Shown here: positions 24,461 through 37,294 of the stretch, piece after piece
Numbering within the stretch: the stretch's first letter is position 1
Layout of the letters: the number at the start of each line of letters is the position of its first letter
Assembly: GCF_017654505.1 (NCBI RefSeq)
Contig: NC_054538.1
Span: 51,768,286 to 51,832,285, forward strand
Length of the DNA: 64,000 nt
Direction: 5' to 3'
Source of the DNA: Polyodon spathula
Lineage: Eukaryota > Chordata > Actinopteri > Acipenseriformes > Polyodontidae
Position numbers and translations under genes: made by a program
Notes under the pieces: generated by a model
The model's input: the letters and a program-made list of their open reading frames with translations, nothing else
What the model was told of the DNA's origin: nothing
Databases searched by the model: none

Positions 24461-24592
24461 TGCCAGCATCACCAATGCAGGGTTTCTGGTTTTCTGTGTT
24501 TCCCTCTGACTTTTCTACTCTCCAACAGAAGTATTCAATTGATCCCTGATAGGCCATTTGTGTATCTCAAGTACAACTGAGAAATGTATTCT

Positions 24593-24593
24593 T

Positions 24594-24641
<48 letters not shown>
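24593..24641. repeat. (AAT)n microsatellite
   Basis: About 16 uninterrupted ATA units. Confidence 0.95.
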
Positions 24642-24642
<1 letters not shown>

Positions 24643-25328
24643 CATGTTTTGTGTATTTGCTGCGCATATAGACAGTTGCTGCCTTCATGTTTAATAATAC
24701 ATGCTTACCCTTAAGAAAAAAGAAAATAAGATATGCATTGGGACTACAAGTATTCTAAAAGCATGAAGAGAGTTTAATTACAGTGCTCTGTGTAATTAGA
24801 TTGACAGTACTGGAGATGGTAGTAGCTGGTGTGACAATGTCTGTGTTGCCCTTTCTGCAAAGTTTTTCCTTTCTTGGCCTGTGATCAGGTACAGTGCCTA
24901 TAGAAAGTCTACACCCCCTTTCAAAAGGTTCATCTTTTGTTGCCTCACAGCCTGGAATTAAAATGCATTAATAGTTTTTTTTTTTTTTCTTTTTTTCATT
25001 TATCTACACATCCTACCCCGTAACTTCCAAGTGAAAAAATATTGTAGAAAATTCATTACAAATAAAAGCTGAAATAGCTTATAATAGTAATCCTAAATTA
25101 GCTCAGGTGTAACCAATAGCCTTCAAAATCACACACCAAGTTAAGTGGCCTCCACCGGTGTTAAATTGTAGTGATTTATGTGATTTCTGGATAAATTCAG
25201 CAGTTCCTGTAGGTTCCCTCTGCTGGGTAGCGCATTTCAAAGGAAAGACTCAACCATGAGCACCAAGGCACTTTCAAAAGAACTCCGGGACAAAGCTTTT
25301 GAAAGGCACAGATCAGGGGATGGGTATT

Positions 25329-25333
<5 letters not shown>

Positions 25334-25414
<81 letters not shown>
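25334..25414. repeat. (TA)n microsatellite inside a Tc1 copy
   Basis: About 40 TA units lie within the N-terminal part of the Tc1-like element at 24892-26174. Confidence 0.97.
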
Positions 25415-25416
<2 letters not shown>

Positions 25417-26029
25417 AAAGGCCTTGAATATCCCTTGGAGCACGGTCAAGACAATTAAGAAGTGGAAAGTGTATGGCACAACCAAGACCCTGCCTAGATC
25501 AGGCCGTCCCTCCAAACTGGATGACCGAACAAGGAGGAGACTGATAGGAGAGGCTGCCAAGTGGCCAATGGCAACTTTACAAGAGCTACAGGCTTTTATG
25601 TCCCAGACTGGTCAAAGTGTGCATGTGAGAACAATATCCCAAGCACTCCACAAATCTGGCCTGTATGATAGGGTGACAAGATGGAAGCCATTACTCAAGA
25701 AAGCCCACCCTGAATCCCATTTGAAGTATGCAAAAAACCACTCAGGAGATTTTGTAGCCATGTGGCAAAAAGTTTTGTGGTCTGACAAAACTAAAAATGG
25801 AACTTTTTGGCCTAAATGCAAAGCGTTATGTTTGGCACAAACCTAAAGAACAACATTCCCTACTGTGAAGCATGGTTGTGGCAGTATCATGTTATGGGGA
25901 TGTTTCTCATCGGCAGGGACTGGGAAACTTGTCAGGATAGATGGGAAAATGAATGGAGCAAAGCACAGAGAAGACCTCGAGGAAAACCTGCTGCCTTCTG
26001 CAAGAAAGCTGAAACTGGGATGGAAGTTC

Positions 26030-26046
26030 GGGGGGGGGGGGGGGGG
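26030..26046. repeat. G17 tract inside a Tc1 copy
   Basis: A pure G run at the point where the transposase reading frame and family similarity stop. Confidence 0.9.
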
Positions 26047-26176
26047 CAGTTTTGTATTTAATATATAACTTTTTTTCCCCTTAGAAGACTCCTCATTTAA
26101 ATGCATGAAACTCTGAGGCACTGACAACAAAATGTGAAAAAGTTCAAGGGGGTGTAGACTTCCTATAGGCACTGTA

Positions 26177-27100
26177 AACACGATAAAAAAAACAAAAAGC
26201 CAGCATCATTTTATTGACTTACTGGGCCACCATACTTTGCTGCACAGGTTGGAAACACATATCACTGGATAAGGAAGGAGTTGAATTTCATGACCCAATT
26301 GTTTATTTTTTTCTGTGTGACCATCACCAAGAGGGGTATTTAAATTTTGAAGGTCAGAGTTTTCAGCAGCACGGAGAAATAAAATCAGAGGAACTTATTT
26401 AGCGAAAAAAGAAACTGAAAAGCATTGTAAGTCCGATGTACTTAATTTATTACATTAGAACATGTATTATGTCGCACGTGTGTTAATACAGGTTTTCACA
26501 AAGAGGGGGTATAAGCAGATGATTCATGAGCAAAATTTCAGTTATTTTTTTTTCAACACTACTGATAATAATGGAAGTAATTAAGTTGTATTTTATTTAT
26601 AAATATGCAATGATTACTTATAAAGAATACACTTTATTATGGTACTGCAATTTTACTAGGTTTAATTATAGTTAACAATTTGTAGTTTTTTTTAGCACTA
26701 TTCGTTCTCTTCTTGCTGTTTGTAACACTGCTTTGATAACAGATTATTGGGTATATGTTATACACTTCCACTCTACAGAATTTAATTTCAAGACAGTGAT
26801 TAGATAAATCACTGCTGGCAGAAATATTGTTGAATTTTCAACAATTCTATAGGTGATCTCAGTATTATTTATTTTTTAAATAAAATGTTCAATTCTGAAA
26901 AACGTGTTGTGTTTGTTTAAATTAACAAAATCACTCCGGAAAAATAATCTTGCATTTTGCTCAAGTTTCAACAATTTCAGTGAGTGTTGTAGGGTCCTTC
27001 AGGTAACAGAATAAAATGTATACAGGCATATCTCTGAAAACAACACGTGTAATACATAATGAAAAAAACTTTTTTTTTTTTTTTATTAAAAAAAATTAAA
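26177..27100. other. Intronic DNA, nothing recognised
   Basis: AT-rich, no element recognised; T/A homopolymers near 27070-27095. Confidence 0.45.
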
Positions 27101-27101
27101 T

Positions 27102-27190
<89 letters not shown>
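27101..27190. repeat. (TA)n microsatellite
   Basis: About 80 bp of TA dinucleotides after a poly-T/poly-A stretch. Confidence 0.97.
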
Positions 27191-27194
<4 letters not shown>

Positions 27195-27541
27195 GTTTTT
27201 GTACTTTGTACTGTTCCCCAGTGTTCTGGAAAAAAGGACACTAATTCAAAGCTACTACTAAAAAAAAAAAAATGTAGCTAACTTTTACAGGGAGTCAAAT
27301 ACATCCAAAAAGAACCTTGGTCCTGTGGGAGCATCACAGTGAAATATGTTGGTCCTAAAGGGTTAAAGCGTTATAGAACACTGCAAAATTTACAAGAAAG
27401 TCATTACATTACCTTTGTTGTGTCCTGTGTCATCCATATTGCAGTTACATTGCTAAACATTCGTTACAAATGTGTAAATCACACATCATGGGTCATAAAG
27501 CAGCTGGGCAATGCATTTCTCAACATTTACTCTAGGATCAG

Positions 27542-27985
27542 CCGTGGCCAATACGTGGATCACAATCCACTAGTGGATCGAGAGATTTTTGGTGGATCTT
27601 GGGGCAAATTTGAACAAGCATCAACACATAAGCTATGCATAGTTTAACACGGTTGGTTGCACATTTAAAATACATAATTTCTGACAATGAATACATTCAA
27701 AGAACATTAATTCCAAACAGTAGATGGCGCTAATAACTGTACTCTGGCTTCCATACCTCAGCAACCGGAGCAACGCGCTTCCTCAGCACGTTGGTTCGTT
27801 CGTAGTGTACAGTTGAGAGTTTGTGTTTGGTGGTTTCAATGGATCGCTTTATGGTGCAAGTTACAAAAGATAGGGGAGAGCCTTATATGCCTTCCAGTAG
27901 TATCGATTTGGATGAAAACATCCCAGCTTTATCAAAAGACAAAGCTGGAGCCAAAGCGCAACATCAATGAAAGGTGGGAAATGTA
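27542..27985 (+). mobile_element. Possible hAT-type transposon 5' fragment
   Basis: Starts near GTGGCCAATACGTGGATCAC and contains the perfect palindrome ATCCACTAGTGGAT (27565-27578). Fish hAT ends often carry such GGATC/GATCC repeats. Downstream a short frame from about 27839 begins MDRFMVQVTKDRGEP and then continues as an acidic Ser-rich stretch to a stop at about 27969, somewhat like the N-termini of ZBED/hAT transposases. No zinc finger or catalytic domain follows and the opposite end was not found. Confidence 0.35.
27717..27731 (+). promoter_or_regulatory. Candidate CTCF core motif
   Basis: ACAGTAGATGGCGCT matches the CTCF core CCASYAGRKGGCR at all but the first base. It lies inside GALNT2 intron 1, within a possible hAT fragment. 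Motif match only; occupancy is unknown. Confidence 0.35.
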
Positions 27986-28213
27986 ATTTGCCGTTATTTT
28001 TGGTTCCGCATGCCTGTGCGAGACTGTTTTCAGCACTGACTGACCTGAAGTCGAAAAAGCACTGAAAGCTTTCTGATCAAATTCGAGGCTCAGCTTTGTT
28101 GTGCTGAAACATTTTGAGCCTGAGCTGGAAAAATGGTCAAAACCAAAGCATGCAAAAGTTCACACTAAAAAAGTTCACAATAGTTCACACTAAACTTTAC
28201 AGTTTATCCAGAT

Positions 28214-28287
28214 CATGCCCCCTCCTGCAACAATGCTGGGTTTCTGTTCCAATAATACGCACCAACATTGTTGCAGGAGGGAGCACG
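28214..28287. repeat. Inverted repeat, 22-bp arms
   Basis: CATGCCCCCTCCTGCAACAATG (28214-28235, written here as 7 + 15 bases: CATGCCC then CCTCCTGCAACAATG) pairs with 28266-28287. The inner 15 bp are perfect and two mismatches occur further out. The loop is 30 nt. No flanking element was recognised. Confidence 0.75.
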
Positions 28288-28289
28288 AA

Positions 28290-29377
28290 CTAGATACACC
28301 ACAATGTTTACAAGAAAAATCTGTTACTCCTGGCAATCGTTCCAGAGTAAAAACTGAAAGAACAGTACATTCCCTAGTTTATTTATCCAAGATGTGTGAA
28401 TAAGAAATCAATAAAACTTTTGGAACATGTTGAACAAATGCTAGGATACGGGCAACATGGGATACAGCCAAGGTAATGTAGTATGTTTCTTGAACACTGC
28501 AGGGGGTTCTGTAACTAACTTTCAGAGACACTTCATACAATTTAGGGTTTTATAAACTTAAATTTAGTCCCTATTTACCATTTGTTTTGTAGGCTGAAGT
28601 GATTATTTTAACAAACGTTTATTCATAACACTACCAAAGCGAAAAAGTGCCAGATAAGATTACAGCACTTCATGCAAATGCATAAACCCAAATGCCATGT
28701 AGAAATTATTCCATTATCAGTTGTTTTGGAAATCCTTTAAAATGACAAAATGGACATTGTTACAGAGAATTCTATGTACCCAACTGTGAGATATCACAGT
28801 GGACTGTTACTGGGACAGGCTGTGAATAGGACATCTGTTTGACTGGGCTGCTCGTTGTACATCTCTGCCAAGAACTGGCATTAAGATAAAACTTGCATTT
28901 AGGTAAAGCTTTTCTAATCATCTTTTACATCATAAAAGGGACATTTTTACTGTAGAGCAGCCAAAGCAGACTGTTAGGCTGTGGGTAAATGACACCAGGC
29001 TTCTCAGATTCCAAGTTAAAGGTCTGGAGGATTCTAATGCAAAATGGTTACCACTTGGGGTGAAATGATTAAATGATGACTCGCACTGCCTTCTCACTGA
29101 ACATACTGTGCAGTGATGCACTACCAAAAGAAAAACAGCAATTCTCAACAAAATAGTGCATTATTTCTCCTCATATACCATTACACATCAAAGGAGCCCA
29201 CTGTACCGTCACATGTATTCTGATTTACACCTCAAGTGCTCAATTAAAACTCCTTTTGCCTATCATAAATGAAACAAAGAGCAAAGTTCCAAAAGAGGAC
29301 AATACATACTCAGCAACTTTAACAATTCCAAAACACAGAGATAAGAGAAGACCCTTGACCTTTATTATTCCCCACTC

Positions 29378-29408
<31 letters not shown>

Positions 29409-29470
29409 AGTAACAAATTTGTTTAAAATACACTACAATGAGAGATATCTATCTATCTATAATCTCATAA
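28290..29470. other. Intronic DNA, nothing recognised
   Basis: No element recognised. A T tract of about 26 bp lies at 29384-29408 and a short (TATC)n run near 29445-29460. Confidence 0.45.
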
Positions 29471-29663
29471 GTGCTGGGACGAACACAGGATTTTCATGTT
29501 TGCATATTCGCTCAATTTAAATATGCGTTCGGATATTCGCTAGTTTTTCAAAAAGTAATAAAAGCCATTATATTGCTCAACGCAGGCAGAGACAGCATAG
29601 CAGCTGGGGCAGGGGGTGTGCCCGTGGCCCTGTGTGTGAGCCTTTATTTTACAGCAAGACCTT
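29471..29663 (+). repeat. Dispersed repeat X, copy 1
   Basis: About 190 bp that recurs in reverse complement at 33640-33826. Shared blocks include TTCGGATATTCGC-like segments, AGTAATAAAAGCCATTAT, GCAGGCAGAG and GTG(T/C)G(G/C)CCGTGG-like sequence. No coding capacity was seen and its class is unknown. Confidence 0.7.
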
Positions 29664-29959
29664 ACAATATGTATCATGTTAAAATAGAAAAATACCCCAG
29701 AAGTAAAGAATACGTTGTGTAGGCCTTACTTTACTCCAGTGAATAAACTACAAACAAAGGATGCCAAATAGCAGTTCAAGTTAAAACGTTGATTTGTTCA
29801 TTTTGGAAACAAATAGTATATAAAGTTGAAACCGCATTATTTATTTTTACTTTCATTCCTTGCCATTTCTTCACAGTAAACAGTTCTCGTTTATTGCATT
29901 TCACATAGTTGCAATAAATTTTTTTAAATATTATTTTTTATATATATATTAGACACACA

Positions 29960-31687
<1,728 letters not shown>

Positions 31688-33639
31688 GCTTGACAGCATG
31701 AACACAATAATCTAAGTTACAATCTTTATCATTACACTGCTCCTCCTTTATAACCCTGTAGTCGGGAGCCATAGTTAAGAGACCGTGCTATTTGTGTTCT
31801 GCCTTATAACGAGAATACTAGCGTTAGTGTAATGGCATTATGGTGCAAACGGGAGCCATGACCATACCGCCTTATAACCTATCCGCAGTACAACAGGCCA
31901 TTTTATAAAAAGATGAGCACTGTATTTGTGGAAAACCAGACATTGATTACTTGTATCCTCCATCAACATGAAAACTTTGAGGACTGTACCAGAAACCATA
32001 TCAAAATACTCTAATGTGATGAATCTCCTCCTAGCGGCTGACGAGCTAATAATACCGACATCAGCAGAACATGTCTCAGCTCTCGAAGGAGCAAACTCTG
32101 TAGTTAAATGATACGTTCGTCTTTGAACCGTATGTTTTGTAGTTCACATCCAGCCCATGCCTTTCTACTCAATTCAATGGGCAGATGCCAATTCATTACA
32201 GTAGATACAATTAACTTATTAATATGTACTTCCTTGTGGAAGCATTTCTTACTCAGCAGTTGTGTTCTATAATGAAACAAGCACTTTCTGTTTAATGCGC
32301 CAAGAGAAATTTATACCCACATTCACAGTCATTGCCTAGAAGTCCTCCTTTTGAGCTATGGTGGCAGACCTTGGAACAGTCTACAAAACATTCTGCACTC
32401 TATTTTGAACACTCCCACAACAACTCACAAACAAGTTATGTCAGTTAAAAGCATACTAATAATATATCCACAGCACAGACAACAGTATACTGAAGCAACA
32501 ACAGCATATATATACCTCATGCAAATATAGGCCACTATGAGATGCAAATAGGTCACTAAATGCTACCTTCAAGAACTAAGGAATGTTCAAGTACTTGAAG
32601 CTTAACTGGGTGAGTGGTTCTCAAGGGAACATGATTGAGATACATATTCACTGTACCTTCATTCTTAGATATGAACATACCTACTTTCTGGGGATATTAA
32701 ATAAATGTCTGTGTCCTAACAACTAAAATACAGTGGTTGATTGTCCATGTGCGTGCTTTAGTACAGAGTGTCACAGTGTTTTTCTTCAACTTGTAAATGC
32801 TGAACAATTTCTGTCTCACTGCACCACCATATCACATCCTTCATATACCAAATACAGAGAAGCAGTTTTAAACTAACAAAATGTATGTGACCAGGGGGGC
32901 TGTAAATACAAAATAAAAGCTATCCGTACCTTGAAAAAGTAACCGTTTGACCTATATGCACATTTAATATTGTACGTACTGACAGAAGATTCCTCCACAT
33001 GCTTGCAAATGATACTCTTAAGAAAAATGCATCTGCAATTTATTTTTAGGGATTACCAAGGATTTGTGGTTGATGCAATCCAGTTTTTCTGAAGTTATGG
33101 ATGATGCTATCAATAACATTGAAAAATGCATCCAAGGGTACAATAATGCAACTGAGCTGGACATTCTGGAATAGGGATGAAATGATAGTAAATTTCCACG
33201 CTATGAATAGCTGAGCAAGACTCTAGCAAGAATGACAAAAATTACTAACACACAGGTGGAAGAAAAATAATCTTAATGAAATTGTCCTTAAATTACCATC
33301 AACAATAGTTGCAAAAAATGATCCCTTTGTTTAATTCAGTCAAAATGGGACTGCAAGCTTTTTTCCTCCTGCTTTATTTACATGTTTTATTTATTAAAGG
33401 GTTTGGGTTAGGGTTACATGCAAAACAGTACACAGTATAAAAATTGGTATTAGAAATAGACAAATGAAATAAACCAGTGTTGTAGAACATGTACCAATGT
33501 CTCTGTGGGTAGCTGTCAACATCATAACTACTTACAGTTTTGCTGCTTAAGTTCTTTTACACAACAAGTCAGTAAATGCCTACACAATGCATTCTTTACT
33601 CCCGTGAGTTTTCTACTCTGACATGATATATATTGTAAC
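31688..33639. other. Intronic DNA, nothing recognised
   Basis: No recognisable coding or mobile element. A GGGTTAGGGTTA dimer near 33405 is too short to be a telomeric tract. Confidence 0.45.
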
Positions 33640-33826
33640 GTAAAACTGCTGTGAAACACAGGCACACACGGGCCACGCCCACACTACCCCTGCTGCTATG
33701 CGGCCTCTGCCTGCCTTCTGAGCAATAATGGCTTTTATTACTTTTAAAAAATGATCAAATGTCCAAATGAATATTTAAATCATAAGCGAATATCTTAGCA
33801 TGGTAATCCTGTATTTGTCCCTGCAC
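33640..33826 (-). repeat. Dispersed repeat X, copy 2 (inverted)
   Basis: Reverse complement of the repeat at 29471-29663. Read on the minus strand it starts GTGCAGGGACAAATACAGGA, continues with ATATTCGCTTATG and AGTAATAAAAGCCATTATTG, and ends with GGGCGTGGCCCGTGTGTG. Confidence 0.7.
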
Positions 33827-34744
33827 TAATAAAAATAAATCATGGGATGTGTCATAAAAAAAAGGAATGGGAGTAAATATATACAGTTTCAACCAAGAAA
33901 TATGAATCTGAAGAAACTTGTTTTTAGTTAATTTAGTTTAATAGTGGTGCAACAGCTTCCAGTACCACCCTACAGCTGATGCCTCTTAACTATAATTATA
34001 ATTCTACAGTTTTATGCAATTAAGGCTTCTCGCAGCAGGGGTAGAACAAATCCATCAGCTCAAAGAGGTAAGCAGCGGTCACCAACAGAGATACTGTATA
34101 AACTCAGCCTGGTTACTGGAGATTACAATGACAGGCAGCTTCACATTCTGCAAAGGAGTTCAAAACTGACAGGTGTGTGATACACAGAGCGGGTGAGTTT
34201 TCATCACGCTGCATAGAAATGGCAATCACGCTTTGGTTGCCAAAGTGACAGTCATGTGAATGCAGCATGTTAGGAAAGCAACCCAGTAGACAGCAGCTCT
34301 TCCTTACAGAGTGGGCTACCAACTTGCAGCAAGAGACACCACACCGTGAACAGCGTTTCGAATACCGACAGCAACTTATAATATGCACAACACTGGAATT
34401 TTAGAAAGTGCTTAACATTTGCACTGGCCCCTTCATGTTGATTTTGAATGGAGTTAGCACTGACAATGAAGAAAAAGTGTGTCAGAAAGTGCTAGCAAAT
34501 CAGGAGCAACTGGCAATCCCTTTGAGAAAACAATGCTTTTTATGAAGTATTGAGAAACATTTATATTCAATCTTAGCATATGTGACTGCAGTGTTTAGTT
34601 ATATTCATAAACAGGAATTATTTTTATACTTCTAGTCTTTACAATAAAGAGTTTATTTAATATGTATATAACTTCTGTAGTAATTGAGTCCAACAGGTTT
34701 TCTATTTTGATATGCACTTATTATTTTGCTTGTCGTTCTTCTGA
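33827..34744. other. Intronic DNA, nothing recognised
   Basis: No element recognised up to the start of the CR1 copy. Confidence 0.45.
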
Positions 34745-37081
34745 ATAACCATGTTCAGGTTTCAAACTGGCACACCAAAAAAAGGTGCATTTAAAAATAT
34801 TAAAATGATCTGGAACAAATTACCAAGCATGATAGAAGATAGAATAACTAAAACAGAGGTCAGAGAACCACTGGCAAACTCAGACCACAACATGGTCTCA
34901 TTTGAAGTGTTTTTTAAAACCCCAAAAGTAATGACTAAAGCTAAGGTTTAGAATTTTAGAAAAGCAAACTATGAAGGTATGAAACAGAGACTAACAGAAG
35001 TAGATTGGAGTAAAATAGAGAAAACACCCACAGAAGAAGGATGGTTGTTCTTCAAAAATGTAGTACTAGAGGCGCAAAACAATTACATCCCTAAAGTAGA
35101 CAAATCTAAATGCAAAATTAAATTGCCAAAATGGTTTAATAGATCAATTAAAAAAAAATATTCAGCAAAAAAAGGCACTTTACAGAGCATTAAAAAAGGA
35201 CCAAAAAGAAAGTACGCAGAAAGAGTACACAAACGCAAGTCAAAAAGGAAGTTAGAAAGGCCAAGAGAGAAATAGAAATGAACATTGCTAAGGGAGCTAA
35301 AACCAATTCCAAAATGTTTTTCCAATATTACAACAGCAAGCGAACATTCAAAGAGGAGATTAAATGTTTAAGAGATACAAATGGCAAAATTGTAGATGAA
35401 GAAAAAAAATAGCAAATATATTAAATGATTACTTTTCACAAGTTTTTACAAAGGAAGATACTGACAACATGCCCCACATGTCATCCAGTTCTTATCCAGT
35501 TTTAAATAACTTTAGCATAACTGAGGCAGAAGTGTTAAAGGGACTAGGAGCTCTTAAAATAAACAAATCCCCTGGGCCGGATGAGATCCTCCCAGTAGTA
35601 CTCAAAGAAATGAAAGAAGTAATTTACAAACCGCTAACCAAGATCATGCAGCAGTCTCTTGACACAGGGGTGGTACCGACAGACTGGAAAATTGCAAACG
35701 TAATACCGATCCACAAAAAGGGAAACAAAACTGAACCAGGTAACTACAGACCAGTAAGCCTGACTTCTATTATATGCAAACTTATGGAAACTATAATAAG
35801 ATCCAAAATGGAAAATTACTTATATGGTAACAGGGTCCTGGGAGACAGTCAACATGGTTTTAGGAAAGGGAGATCGTGTCTAACTAACTTGCTTGATTTT
35901 TTTGAGGATGCAACATTGATAATGGATAATTGCAAAGCATATGACATGGTTTATTTAGATTTCCAGAAAGCTTTTGACAAAGTCCCGCATAAAAGATTAA
36001 TTCTCAAACTGAACGCAGTTGGGATTCAAGGAAACACATGTACATGGATTAGGGAGTGGTTAACATGTAGAAAACAGAAAGTACTGATTAGAGGAAAAAC
36101 CTCAGAATGGAGTGTGGTAACCAGTGGTGTACCACAGGGATCAGTATTAGGTCCTCTGCTATTCCTAATCTACATTAATGATTTAGATTCTGGTATAGTA
36201 AGCAAACTTGTTAAATTTGCAGACGACACAAAAGTAGGAGGAGTGGCAAACACTGTTGCAGCAGCAAAGGTCATTCAAAATGATCTAGACAAGATTCAGA
36301 ACTGGGCAGACACATGGCAAATGACATTTAATAGAGAAAAGTGTAAGGTACTGCACGCACGAAATAAAAATGTACATTATAAATATCATATGGGAGATAC
36401 TGAAATTGGAGAAGGAATCTATGAAAAAGACCTAGGAGTTTTTGTTGACTCAAAAATGTCTTCATCTAGACAATGTGGGGAAGCTATAAAAAAGGCTAAC
36501 AAGATGCTCGGATACATTGTGAAAAGTGTTGAATTTAAATCAAGGGAAGTAATGTTAAAACTGTACAATGCACTAGTAAGACCTCAACTTGAATATTGTG
36601 TTCAGTTATGGTCGCTATAAAAAAGATATTGCTGCTCTAGAAAGAGTGCAAAGAAGAGCGACCAGAATTATTCCAGGCTTAAAAGGCATGTCATATGCAG
36701 ACAGGCTAAAAGAATTTAATCTGTTCAGTCTTGAACAAAGAAGACTACGTGGCGACCTAATTCAAGCATTCAAAATTCTAAAAGGTATTGACAGTGTCGA
36801 CCCAAGGGACTTTTTCAGCCTGAAAAAAGAAACAAGGACCAGGGGTCACAAATGGAGATTAGACAAAGGGGCATTCAGAACAGAAAATAGGAGGCACTTT
36901 TTACACAGAGAATTGTGAGGGTCTGGAATCAACTCCCCAGTAATGTTGTTGAAGCTGACACCCTGGGATCCTTCAAAAAGCTACTTGATGAGATTCTAGG
37001 ATCAATAAGCTACTAACAACCAAACGAGCAAGATGGGCCGAATGGCCTCCTCTCGTTTGTAAACTTTCTTATGTTCTTATG
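34745..37081 (+). mobile_element. CR1-clade LINE, ORF2 and complete 3' end
   Basis: Non-LTR retrotransposon, plus strand. 34751-34951 is the end of the apurinic endonuclease domain (motif LANSDHNMVSFE). 34979-35275 is the linker. 35469-36620 (383 codons) is the reverse transcriptase: YRPVSLTSIICKLME, HGFRKGRSCLTNLLDF, VYLDFQKAFDKVPHKR, SGVPQGSVLGPLLFLIYIN and the catalytic FADDTK. 36589-36918 is the C-terminal domain (QRRATRIIPGLKG, LFSLEQRRLRGDLIQAFKIL, KETRTRGHKWRL). The 3' end carries two TTCTTATG octamers (37066-37073, 37074-37081), as CR1 elements do. Frame changes near 34950, 35270, 35410, 36615 and 36900 and a truncated 5' end make it inactive, but the RT frame is intact. Confidence 0.93.
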
Positions 37082-37167
37082 GAAATGAAATATGGGTTTA
37101 ATATTATTTAAGTGCTTATTTTTTATTAACTTTGAATATTTTAGATCAGCACTAAAGTGTATAAATT

Positions 37168-37294
37168 GTGCCCGTCAAAGGGGGCTCCACCGTGTTAGTT
37201 GATTGCAACTGAACTTGTGTCCCGAGTTGTTGGTTCGGGCACTAACGAAAGTTAAGGTCAACTAAAACACGGTACAGCCTTCATCAAAGGGCAC
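37168..37294. mobile_element. Foldback MITE-like element, about 127 bp
   Basis: Imperfect palindrome. The left arm is GTGCCCGTCAAAGG then CTCCACCGTGTTAGTTGA. The right arm read in reverse complement is GTGCCCTTTGATGAAGG then CTGTACCGTGTTTTAGTTGA. The arms are about 45 bp at roughly 75% identity around a short centre. It lies 87 bp after the CR1 3' end and has no coding capacity. Confidence 0.65.

Larger units (their letters stand above)
24892..26174 (+). mobile_element. Tc1-like transposon, family C copy 2, both ends present, interior damaged
   Basis: Both ends are intact and flanked by TA target duplications (24890-24891 and 26175-26176). The left end is CAGTGCCTATAGAAAGTCTA and the right end GTAGACTTCCTATAGGCACTG minus its last base pair. 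The plus-strand transposase at 25424-25846 shows STVKTIKKWKVYG, the GRPSKLDDRTRRRL linker, SGLYDRVTRWKPLLKKAH and WQKVLWSDKTK. 25865-26068 continues with [19 protein letters not shown] and [10 protein letters not shown] (TA)n tract interrupts it after the start region, and a run of G (26030-26046) replaces the rest of the catalytic domain, including QDNDPKH and PDLNPIEN. It is non-autonomous at best. Confidence 0.92.

Noticed and set aside
33400..33416. GGGTTAGGGTTA as interstitial telomere
   Set aside because: Only two units; expected by chance in a window this size.
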